The notes below the pieces were generated by a model. The model did no database searches and was not told the origin of the DNA. It worked only from the letters and a program-made list of their open reading frames with translations. From the NCBI GenBank assembly GCA_008638375.1, contig CM018046.1, forward strand, positions 48,320,126-48,384,125: DNA of 64,000 bases, written 5' to 3'. The stretch is from Nyssa sinensis. Lineage: Eukaryota; Streptophyta; Magnoliopsida; Cornales; Nyssaceae. Below are positions 1 through 12,000 of this stretch, piece after piece (position 1 is the first letter of the stretch; every line of letters begins with the position of its first letter). Both the position numbers and the translations under genes were made by a program.

Positions 1-1740
1 ATTTTCTCTAAATTTTTTTATAATTATAAATGATACCACCCATATTTTTAAAATTACAATGCACTTCCTCTAAATTGTCTTATAGTTACACAAAATTTTC
101 TTACAGTTAATTTTTGACATTAACGTTGAATTTTTTTGTTAATATAAGTATTTTATTTTAATTTAAATACCAATTTTAGCCTTTACAATAATTGAAATAA
201 ATTATTATTTAAATAGGAATAAATTAATAATTTCACATGTTACATTAACATAACTAGTTCGCTGGGAGAAAGTAGTATAATTTTGAAAAAAAAAAATCAT
301 CTATAATTATGAAAAACGTCAAAAATGTCACTTTAACATATCCAAATAATGATAATGATGATGAGGACGACGATGATGATATTAATAAATGAGTTAATGT
401 CCACGAAAAAGATGTAAATTAAAATAACGAATATTCTTTTATTTTTTTGAAGCATATGATATTACAATATATAATTACAATCTCAATCAACAAACCAGGA
501 GTCTCTCAAATATGCGTCCTGAAAAACAACTCATGAATCGGATGAAAATGATCTTCACATACTCCAACATATTATTGTGAATTACAATCTCAATCAATAA
601 ACCATGAGTTTTTCAAATATAGGTATTAAAAAGCAACCCAACTCAACCATTGACTTTGATGAAAATAATTTCTACCACCCTTTGAAGATGAGAGCATGAG
701 TGATTAACCGAACTAGTTCCAGTTAGATGGTAATTACATATCTTAGCCAAATGATTTCAAGTATACTGGGGTCATTTCTATGCATTTTGTATTTTTTTGA
801 GGGTAAAATAGTACTTTTCCTCTAGCTTAATATAAGTTAGATCTATTGAACATTTTCCCCAGAACCTGAGTTTACATGTCAAAGCTTCACAGCCTATAAT
901 ATGATTAACATATTGAATTTTAGGATAGACGTAGGAGACTTCCAAACGTGGACTTGACTGGGTTGGTGCCGCGGATTGGACCCTGTAACAGCCCGACTCG
1001 GTCACGTGGGCCTTACTTGACTCGTCCACTTGGCATTTTGCTCAAGTGGTTCTTAGACGAGCCCTAAAGGAGATAGTAAATATGAGATATCAAATGTGTC
1101 TTTTTAAGATTTGGCATTCTAATTGAAATAATTTGTTTTATTATCTTTTACTTATTACGATTGTTTATTCTTTATTTATGACTATAATTGTCCTTCATGA
1201 CCATTTACATAAATTTTTAACTTTTGTTATTAAAAATAATTTTATTATTTTTTTCCTTTTAAATATTATGCCTATTTATTTACATAAATTTTTAAGTTTT
1301 TTTTGCTTTTTAATTATTCTGTCAATTTATGACATTTTTTTACGTAGATTTTGTTTTTTTTTTTTTTTTTAAATGATTTAATATTTGTATATGTTATGAA
1401 AAGTGCATATATTATTTAATTGAACAGCCTTCAAAATAAAGAAAATGAGCCGTTGGGAAAAAAAGTAAGGCACCGTCTACATGTAATTAACAAACTACAA
1501 CATAAGAGTTAGTCTCACACGTTATTTAATAGAAGGAAATCAATTGTCACTCCTCTTTTTTCTACGATAATGTCATCATGTTTGACAGATGAAGCAAAAA
1601 TTATATCATGACTTAGACGTGTCCATTTGGAGACTTTTTGTAAGTTTGTTATTTTTAATTAACGAGACGGTTAGAAATGGTATTAACTAACATATTCAAG
1701 GAACATCCACATAGGATTGGTGAGCGACAATATGGTCTTT
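1..1740. other. AT-rich intergenic DNA, no gene seen
   Basis: No open frame here has recognisable protein similarity or a plausible exon structure. The stretch is AT-rich with poly-T runs (around 1350-1370). A short GC-richer patch near 900-1030 contains a CACGTG G-box core, but nothing downstream shows that it is a promoter. Confidence 0.6.
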
Positions 1741-1744
1741 CAAC

Positions 1745-2330
1745 AAATAATAAAAGTCATTGGGGACCAGAATGGGCTTGACTTGTCCACGCCGCGTGGT
1801 CCTACCAAAATAAGAAAAGCTTGTCTAATCTATTAACAGGCTAGATCTCAGCAACTAAGATAGGAAAGAAATTTCCATAAACTTGGATGCGTATAGACTC
1901 ATCCCTACAAAACTATGAACCACTTCCTGTCTACTTCCCTCGTGTCTATACAAATCACTGGAAGTACATACGTGCATCCCTTTCATCAAAGACTAGGACA
2001 TTAACAGGGCTGCAAATTGATGATTGAGACCAGAGGGGCCTTGACATGTCCGCATGCCGAGTGGGCCGACCACCACCATTTTTTAACCAATTGCCTCTTC
2101 GATTGGGCTAGTCATTTTCACAAAGACATGATCGACCATGTTAAGGCACCGCAGATCCCCACAAATAAGAAAAGTTTTGTGTCAAACCATCAACAGTCTA
2201 CATTTCAACAGCCAAGGGAAGAAAGAAAATTCCAAAAACTTGATGTGTATGCATCGCCCTCACCCTGACAAAACTATGAACCACTCCTCTAATGTCAACA
2301 CTAATCAATACATATACACACGCACATAGC
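1745..2330. repeat. Diverged direct duplication of about 220-280 bp
   Basis: Two related segments lie in the same orientation, about 1749-1965 and 2027-2300. Both share a gaccaga...ttgac.tgtcc start, an aataagaaaag stretch and an aaaactatgaaccac stretch near the end. The second copy has roughly 90 extra bases in the middle. No coding function is visible. Confidence 0.6.
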
Positions 2331-2439
2331 ATGACATGTGCTTTGCAGGAAATGACCTGGGTAAAGCTTCACAAACTATGGATTGAAATGCAGATGGAGG
2401 GTCAGTAGAAGCATGACTTAGGTTTCATAGCATATGGCA

Positions 2440-3056
2440 CTACCAGGAAGCCCCATTAATGCTGTCGGACTACCCATACAATATACATTAAAGAACTGAA
2501 AAAGAAAAAGAAAAAAAACTAGGAACAGCTCTCAATCAAAATATTAAGATTTAAGAATCTTCCAAGACAACCCCAATAAATCCTATTGTTATAAGAGAGG
2601 GAATTTCAAATTATGGAGCTAACGATCATGACTTAAGAGAATAGGAAAAGTCGGACAATATATAACGCAAGAAGATTGGCTGCATGACTTGAGAGATCTT
2701 AAGCCTGGACTAATGAAACTCAGTCAGTATATTCCGTAGTTCGAGTTTTCATATATACTGCCATGAGGAAGCCATTGAATGAAATTGATTTTTCAGTAAA
2801 TATGCTACAAGTCTCGGTGCATGAAGAGAGAACTGTTTAGCCAGTTTTCCTATTGCCAGATATCAAACATGGTATATAACAATCAATAACAAAGCCTTGG
2901 AATATGGTCAGGTCACAGATATACAATGATTTTTCATCTCTTAATCCATATATACCATTATACCGCACAAATTACAACCTTTATTTGACACAAGATTAGA
3001 CTAGAAACATGCAGCAGTCGTGGCAAATGCATTACTTGGGGCATGGAATCATTTTC
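2440..3056 (-). other. Probable 3' UTR and downstream flank of the FLOE gene
   Basis: This stretch follows the stop codon of the DUF1421 gene on the minus strand. It has no coding potential of its own. The end of the transcript cannot be fixed from sequence alone. Confidence 0.4.
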
Positions 3057-6000
3057 TTACCCAGACCATCCTCTGTGAGAAGAACCACCAGAAGAATGCA
3101 CATTCAACCTGTCAAGCACAGAATTGAAATCAACGGGCTGACCACTCTCCTCCAGCCTCTGAATCACGCTAACAACATGATCACCCCTGTAACCCATGCT
3201 CACCAATTTCTCAATCAGCTCATTGTAGGGATGGTTGCGCATGAACTGTGGTGGGCGAACCAGAAGATTAGTGCTGGCATTTGGCTGTGGATTCTGAATA
3301 GGGACACTTGTTGGAGGATAGCCACCTTGTGGGAAATGAGGTTGGGGTGGATGGTGTGTTTTCCCCCCTTCACCTTCATACATCATGTATGCATTACCTG
3401 GGGTAAGTGTTGGGTGTGGTCTGGCAGCTGTGTACCCGTCGCCTGGCTGTACTCCAAAAGAGACCTTGGGCTGCTGAAGTGGAGGCTGAGGCTGAACTGT
3501 TCTACCAGCCCCGCCATATCCATAAGGCATTGCTTCCGCATGGCTTGCACCCGGTTGAGAAATTCCCGAAAACGGCACTTGCATTGCCATGCTGTGTGGA
3601 AGCATCTCTGGTGGAGAGGGGTTTGCAGGTTGACTTGGCAGGTAAGGAGGGTAAACTGATGTTGATGGAGGTCTAATCTGGGGTTGCATGGAAGGCTGTT
3701 GTGGCGGTTGCACCTGCTGAGGTAACTGCTGAGGCCACTGCTGCTGATACTGAGGTAATGGGTGGATTTGTGGTGTCTGATTTACTTGAGATTGTGTTGG
3801 CTGTGGTGCCACCCTAGAGATGTCTTGCATTTGGGGAGTTCGATATTGAGAATCAGATGGCAGATATTGACCCTGAGATGGTTGGGTTGGGGCTGGGGGA
3901 TTCGGCATCTGGTTTGGAGGTAAATAATACGCCTGTGATTGGGTCACGTTCTGAGGTGGGGTAGATGGGAGAGGTGCAACGGGCTGCTGCTGCTCCACAG
4001 GTCTGGTGTGTAGCGAAGGCTGCGGGGTTACTTGATGGGGAAGAGCAAGAGCTAATTGCTGGCTATGCATGTCAGATGTGTTGTCAGTCCTTTTGGGTTC
4101 AGAAGCTGGTGGTGCAGCTCTCTCCTCATTCTGTTGGGAGTGGGTTGCAGTAGAGGATTCTTTCTGTGCAAGCTGAAGCTTGGCCAGTTCTTTCTGGGTT
4201 TCGGAAAGTTCCTGCTTGTCTCTCAGGATCTGTACTGCCCTGTGGACCTGCGTGAGTATTATAAAACAAGGATGCTAAATGCCTCGATTTACTTGAAGAA
4301 GTAAGCCACAATTATAATATCAAGATACGTAATCAGAAGAGAAGCAAATAACAAGTGTGTTGATAAGTACAATTACTGAGCAGCAAAGCAGGATGCTTTC
4401 CTTCAGATCATCAAACTGGTGATGCACTCAAGGCTTCATCAAATAAGCGAGAAAACAAAGGCTATCCACAAATAGAATATGCGCAATGCCAAAGAAAAGC
4501 AGCTCTTATTCTCCACTATCTTGATACAGTGACATCCAAATGAAGAACACGGCAGACGAAATGTCAACATATTCCTGTTGACCATGACAAGAAACTGCAG
4601 GCCATGTCCAATGCTTCTACAGAACTGATGCATAAAATAATTTGATAATGGGGAAGTTCCATATAGATCTGATGTAAAACCTTTTTTATTTTTTTATTTT
4701 TGTAAGGTAAGTGGCCCTTGGGTAGGAGTTGAACACAGGACCTTGGGTTGGGGAAATTACTCGATCCTCTTCCCAACTCATCCAACCCCAAGGGCTTAGA
4801 TCTTCTGTAAAACTTCTAATTCTTATACATCTTAACAATTTGTTATGGGACTTGCATTTCACCATACCCGCCATTAGATCAACTGCTTTTCCAAGGCTAC
4901 CATGCTTGCCAAATTTCAAGTCAATTACAGATCGAAGGATGTTCAATCCAGTGTCCAGAGTCCAGACTCAGATATCAGTATATTCTATCCCATCTTATTA
5001 AAGCCAATACTGGTTTGTCTGACAAGCAATTTGCCACGTGAGCAGGCAGTAACTGAATTTCCACTTCTTACTTTCTCTCCTCTCTTTCATGCAGGTGCAC
5101 TCACTGAGTGCCATCCGTAATAGTATAATTATAATGCAAGCACTATATTTTTTAATCTTTGATCAACTTGAAATTTGGTAAGAATGACAGTCATAGAAGC
5201 TAAGAAGCACGAATACGGACACGGGGCATGGATATGACACAACATGGACACACATTATTTCTCAAAAAAATAAGACATGGATACGTTAGGGACACGTTGA
5301 ATATATATAACTTTTTCATACTTTTTTATATGACAATATAATAAAAACTTAATGTTATTTTAATTAAAATTAGCATAAAACACACAAATTTAAAAAATAT
5401 TATTAAGATATATTAAAATAACAAAGTCATTAAATAAAAATTAAAGAACTTCTTCATTTAATCATCAACATCCACGATTCAAGTGTCCGGACACGTGTCT
5501 GGAAAGTATCTGAGAGTATCGGTGTCCGACACGGACACGTGAGCCAAAATAGAGTGTCCTGTGCTTCATAGTATAGAAGCATGTTATCCAACAATTGTTT
5601 TTGAGGAAAAAAGGTCCCATAAAAAGATATTATGTAATAATAATAAGTCTCATGCCACGTGTAAATGGATCATTCCCCATTAAAATATATTTTGTAATTT
5701 GCAATAGCTTGACGATGTGAGATAGTACATAAAATGCTTCCAATGAGAAAACTAACATATGCACACAAATTTTAGTGCGTAATTGGTAATTTGAAAACAC
5801 ATAAGAATTCATGTTCGGGATTCTTGTGAAAATAATGTTTCCTACACTGTTTTCCTCATGGCATTAGAGAAAGCCAGAGTATCCTGCAGATATGATTCAA
5901 GGAGCTAATTTATCCCTCCACATGGGTCCATATAATTTGAGAAGCCAGGCAGAGACCCATTACCATAAACCTGACAAATCTATGTTCCACAGCATGACCT

Positions 6001-9000
6001 TTGGGGCTCAAAGGTCCATAAATTTAGAGAAATCCAGGCAGAAACCTATACCATAAACCTGACAAAACTACATTCCACAGCATGATTTTTGGGGTCCAAA
6101 GGTCCGTTCAACATACCTAGAAAACTGTTTCCCAACACTACCTAAAGATATCTTTTTCTATGTTATCTTTGATAAATAGCAGAAGATATTACTTCTGCAC
6201 TAAACTCATAAAAGGGCATATTGAATGTAATATCTTGGATCAAAACAAGTTAACAAATATCTCTATTATAATAATAGATACCAATATGTGCCTAGAAAGT
6301 TGCAAGTCACCTCTTGGACATGCTTCTCGAGAGACTTAAGCTTTGAATCTGCTTCTCCATGGTCACGAACTAAATCAGACCGCATTTCTCCAATGGATTT
6401 ATCAAGATTGTAGCAGTATAATTCCAACTGTGACAGACGTGAACTGATTCCCTCGAGAAAACGCATGAGATTGTCAGGCATATTTCTTCATGGTCATTTC
6501 GACTAGCTAGAGATCACATCTTGGTTAAAAGATTCTTCCGGTGGACTATACGACTGAAGTAGGAAATAGTGATGATCTCGCCATTCTGCTTTTATGGAAT
6601 TCCTGCTCAATATAAGGACATAATAGTATATGTTACTTGAGATTCGTGATCATCTTGCCATTCTGCTTTTACTAAATAAAATTGAAATTCAACTAAAAAA
6701 CATATAACATGCAACAATAGTAAATTACAAGACATAAAATGACATTGATAAGACTTGATTTCAGGATTAATTGGAAATTTACTTTCATGTGTAAGAATAA
6801 AAGGGAAAAAAAAAAGGCATTTCAATACCATCCAAACTAAGGGTACCATCTAAACTTTGGAAAATGGATCCATTCTGTCTCTAAACATTTCTAGTAGATA
6901 TGACTGAGGGGAAATTTCAGTAAATCAAAGTCCAGAAATTCCATAAACACTATCATGCCAGGCCTTGGTTTCAACAGTCCCACAAAGCGGTTGATTTTCA
7001 GAAGGATATTACTATAATGGTGGGAATTTAATATAAGCAAACATATTAAAACACAAACCACTCCAATTTCCCTCGAAGGACCCAAGGAAAGTCAACAGAC
7101 ATATCCACCCAAGCATCAAAAACAGCAAAAGAAAACAAATTCCATTTCAAGAATTCAATTATATTGCATGTTGCCTAATACAGTTTAGCCTTTTCAAAAC
7201 TTTTTGGTAATGAGAGAGCTACTTGCATGGATTCCTAGTTCATTCCAATCTATAATAAATTTGTTAACGAAACAAGAATACAAATAATTATTTCATCTTA
7301 AAGCTTCATTCCATTTTAATCCTTTAAATATTCATAGTTAGGGAAAACTAAAATGGTTTCCTACCATTCATCAAACTAATAAACTGAGGCAATCTCGCTC
7401 CAAAATCAGACCACAATTTGGGGGCACAGACAGAGATATAAATATTCATATCTTTCTTTTATTATTTTTATAAGCATAAATATTCAAAACTATAAAAGAG
7501 AAGTATTCGCCACTATTGACTGGATCATCAGCTGTGTAGAACCTTTAAAATCTCATTAGAACATATTTATCACGATCAATGTTCAAGTTGCTTGGGAACC
7601 ACTTTGAGGCAGGGAATAAGAAAACCAAAAAGATACTATACAAACAGGACACCAGACAACAACATCCAGCCAGCTTGACTCATTTTTATTTATTTATTTG
7701 ATAGGTAAGTGGCCCTTAGGGTGGGAGTTGAACCTAGGACCTTAGGAGCTAGCTTCACTCCTTATTCATCCCACAGACGCCAAACATTAGGGAAAAGGTG
7801 AACTTCCATATCATTTAACCCTCAGTCTCCACACCTTGAAAATACCACACACTTGTCAATGCATGCATGAAATTGGGACAACCTATTTTCAAAAGATTTC
7901 AGATTAAATGGATCTTGAGAATGAATACCTCAAGCAACCTTGTTCCAAAAATTGAGAGAGAGAGAGAGAGAAATCATTTGCAGGAGACTTATCAAAAATA
8001 AATAAATTCATTCGCAGGAGAACCAATTGGGGTAATCAACTGCCACTGTTGCAATAGGCCTAAAAAATATCCTATCTTCAGACAGTAGGGTAAACTTCGA
8101 TTACAAATCTTTCCAGCAAGCATTCCAACGAATCCAATCCTAGTTGGGAGGCTTGTCATAAAATTCTCTTGAGGTGAAGCTCTACCACATAAGAATGGCA
8201 CTTGAAAGCATCGCTGCTTCCCAGCCAACAATTGTGCCTGAATATTGTTAAGGTTCCCTAGGAACAAAACCAACAACTTTTTTTGATAAGTAATGGTATA
8301 TAAAAGCACCCTCCGGCGGGCAGAGGGGGGGGGGACCCATAAGAACACAGAAAGGCTTAAGAGATTAAAGTCTTAAGAACCCCAAGAAATCTACAACACT
8401 ATGACGATCAATCGGGGAGTCTTTAGTAGCCCAAAAAAAGAGACTATGCAAAAACTTAGAGTAGATCCCACATTAGAGGTTTCCCCACATTATACAGGTT
8501 ACAAGGTTTTCACTTTGCAACCTTCTAGACCCTCGCCAAGAGTAGATCCCACAAGGCCTTTCTTCAAGGAAAACTCACTATACCATTCCAAAACTTACAT
8601 TTTCCAGAGGGCAGGATAGTCATTTCATATATTTATTTCATTTGATAAAATCAACAGAGTAGTTTTGTATGGATTCTTTTGTAGAGTTTCTAAGAAGGTT
8701 AAAGCTTTAGAGCTCCTTTCTTTCTTCCCCCCCCCCCCCCCCCCCCTTTTTCTTTAAATGGGTTTGCCATCTCAGGCGATTCTTGAATATAAATATCTAC
8801 ACATTTTTCTTGTAAAAAAAAATAAAAATAAATAACTAGTTGGTGCTCATCATTTTTTTTTCCAAAGCAACACCAAAAGCAAAAATGAAAATCCAAACAG
8901 GGGTTCAAAGAGTAACCCCATAGGAAACAATGATTTATCATCCTATAATGTCAATAAAGATAACTTTTCAATCATAAATAATCTTTTAACATGCCTCCTC

Positions 9001-12000
9001 CAAACCCTCTAAAGAATACCAATAATGCACCAATTCCCATAAAAACTTCCCCCTTCAACAGCAGGCCCTTCACCACTGCAAAACAAGGATTTCCATCCAA
9101 ACGTGTTATTAGACTTGGGACTACAATGAAGTAATGCTAAATTTATTTTATTAGACTTTGTTGTGTAAGAGTTTCCAATGCTACAAAAGTCATGTTCTAC
9201 AGGATTCTTTCATATGACCGGAAGCCTTTCTAGGTTCTTCAAGTACATATATCAGCTTATAGGTAATTTTAAGAGGCCAGCTTATAGAGAGAATCACATG
9301 TAAGACCAAGAACCGTGGTTTAATTATGCTGAAGGTTGGTACGCCATTACCAACATGGAGATTTGAGCTTAGAGGAAAGACAAGATGAAAAAAAAAAAAG
9401 GAAAAAAAAGATGATGTATGTCATGGTTGATTAAAAATTACCAGGGCTCTTTCCATATATATAATAAGAGAGAAGGATAAGAGCAGCAAGTACACAACGC
9501 AACTACATACAAAAGAGTGATGACACTAAAGAATTTTCGAATTACAAAGTTCTCCTTTAGCATAGGAAATCCATTTATACATTAATTAATGTGCAGATCC
9601 AAATGAAACTACCCACTATCAATGCAAGTAATATGTTAGGAAGGTTCAAAAAATACTTCAAGAGAAGGAGAAATTTAGATTCAAAGGCCAATATTGTTAT
9701 TTGACCATATTCTAATTTATAACTTATCTAAAAAGGGCAGGACTAATGGGTCTAGTTGGTTTAAAATGAGCTCAAGTGTTCTATCCAAACTCGGCCACCA
9801 AGTTTCGTACAAAGGATGCATTTGGTTTTGTTTTGGAAGTTGGAACATGAAATTATTATCATTAATTTTTTAAATTCCATTACTTATACCTATCAAAAAA
9901 CTAAAATAAAAAGTCCATTACTTATGATGTCTGATGAATCTTCCCTTGTGTGTGTGGGCCAAAGAACCTAGGTGTGCATCTGAACATGGATTAAAATATC
10001 AGTCAATAGGTATCGGAATTTTGACCCCTTGATACTGATACACCCCCTCGTTGGGGTGTTGAAAGTTCACACACGTATTGACCCTTACGTATCAGTATCG
10101 GTGCATATCAGCAGATACAATCCGATACTGAGACTGTTAAAATCGTGTCTGCACTCCAGCCTTCAAAAGTTCGTTTTGAGCTTTTCCCCTTCTTTTCACC
10201 AGATTGCCCCCCCACCCCCTGGAAAAATCCAATCAGTGAATCAAGCTTACATTTCTAAATTTCAGGATTCTACATCATCTACTTTATTCTATTTTTTGAT
10301 TCCGATGAACCGATGTTTAATTTTCTTTCTATCCACTAACTTTGGTTGTAAATTAACTACTTTTGGGTGTAGATATACATATTTAGGACTTACAAAAAAA
10401 AAAGATCTACACATTTAGAACATAGATCTTGCTAATTGTTTCAGGCCTGTTGGCCCTTCGGCCTCGGAAAAGGCCGTTAGGTCTCAAAATTCAAGACATC
10501 ATCTGAAATAGTTTTGTTAAATACAATTAATATGAGAATGATTTCATAGTTTACTTATTCTATTTTTTGGTTGTATTAATTTATTTATATATTTTTTAAT
10601 TCCATAATTAATCATACTAAAGTACTAAACTATTTTTTAGTATTATTTTATTTTCTATTTTTATTATTATTAATAGTTTGATAGGTAAATCACACGAGAT
10701 TGAATCATAGTGGGAAGCTTTGGTTCAAAGGGGAAGAGAATGAGGCAGGAAATGATATTAGGCAGGGTATTGCTCATTTTTATGTCATCCTTACATCGGA
10801 ATAGAACGAGAGGCCATTAATGGAGGTCCAAGGGATTGCTAAATTGAGGGATGGAGAAAAGGGAGTGGTTAGAGAGATTGTTTTCAGAGGAAGAGGAGGC
10901 AACAACTTTGAAAAGCTATACTAGTGATGAAGCTCTTAGTCCTAAAGTCTTACCATGGCATTCTTTCATCATTGTTGGGACGTTCGGGAGGATGTCACTG
11001 ATTCAATTCACAATTGTTACGAGCCCAGGAGGTCTTGAGTGTAGCAAAAATGCCTCCTTTATTGTTTGTTTTTTTGTCAGACCTCCTTTGTTGCTTTGAT
11101 CCCTAAGAAAAGACAGGATTTCCCAATTTGTTCAGAATTGTCTCAGACAGGGGGCACTAGTGATTGTGCAGCTAACAGATAGTGGGGTGCTGTGGGAACC
11201 AAAATTTAATTTAACTTAATTTATTTTTTTAATTTTCAGAATTGGGAGATCAACTCGGTGGATGCCCTTGTGGGGTGCTTGTATAGTTCCTCCGTTTGTG
11301 GGGCTAGGGAGGATGCTTGGACTTGGAGATGGAATTCTGAGTAAACAGGGGTGGATGCTCTTGTGGCGTGCTTGTATAGTTCATTTATGGGGATAGGGAG
11401 GATGCTTTGAGATGGATTCCGAGCAAACATGGGAATTTTTTGTTTGTTTTACAGAGTGAAGTTCTGATTGTGACATGATTCTTTTGCCTTGGCAGGACAT
11501 TTGGAAAGCTAAAGTGCCAAGGTGGCTACCGATAATAAAAAAAAAGTGCCAAGGTGGCTTCTTCTTCTTGTGGACAATAATGTTGGTGGCCACATCAAAT
11601 AACTAGGAGAGGACAACTCCTGCCAAAATGCTGCTGCTGTGTGTAGGAACTAGGAAGGCTGATGAAAGTGCCAAACATTTGCTCCTTCATTATCTGGTTG
11701 CTAGATATTCGTAGTTCTTATTCTTCTCTTTTTTTGGAGTTGAGTTGGTTATGCCTCAAGCAGTTGGGGATGTATTGGGGTCTTGGTATGGTGATTGTCC
11801 CAATGACAAGGTTTGTGATGCTTGGAGGGTAGCTCCGTTATATCTTATGTTGTGTATATGGCAGAAATTTAATAGGAAGACTTTTCAGGATAGAGATGTC
11901 ATTGTCATAAATTGAACAAAGTTTTGTTAGATACTTCCTGTTTCTAGGTTTTTGGACATTTCCCGGAGTCTTTATCTTCATTTATAAATTTTTTGGGTGA

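Noticed and set aside
3009..3659. 216-codon open frame on the plus strand
   Set aside because: It lies antisense to the FLOE exon 3, whose protein similarity is certain; Pro/Gln-rich coding DNA often leaves the opposite strand open.
5925..6110. CRISPR-like direct repeats
   Set aside because: The copies are adjacent with no spacers and lie in a plant intron; it is a plain tandem duplication.
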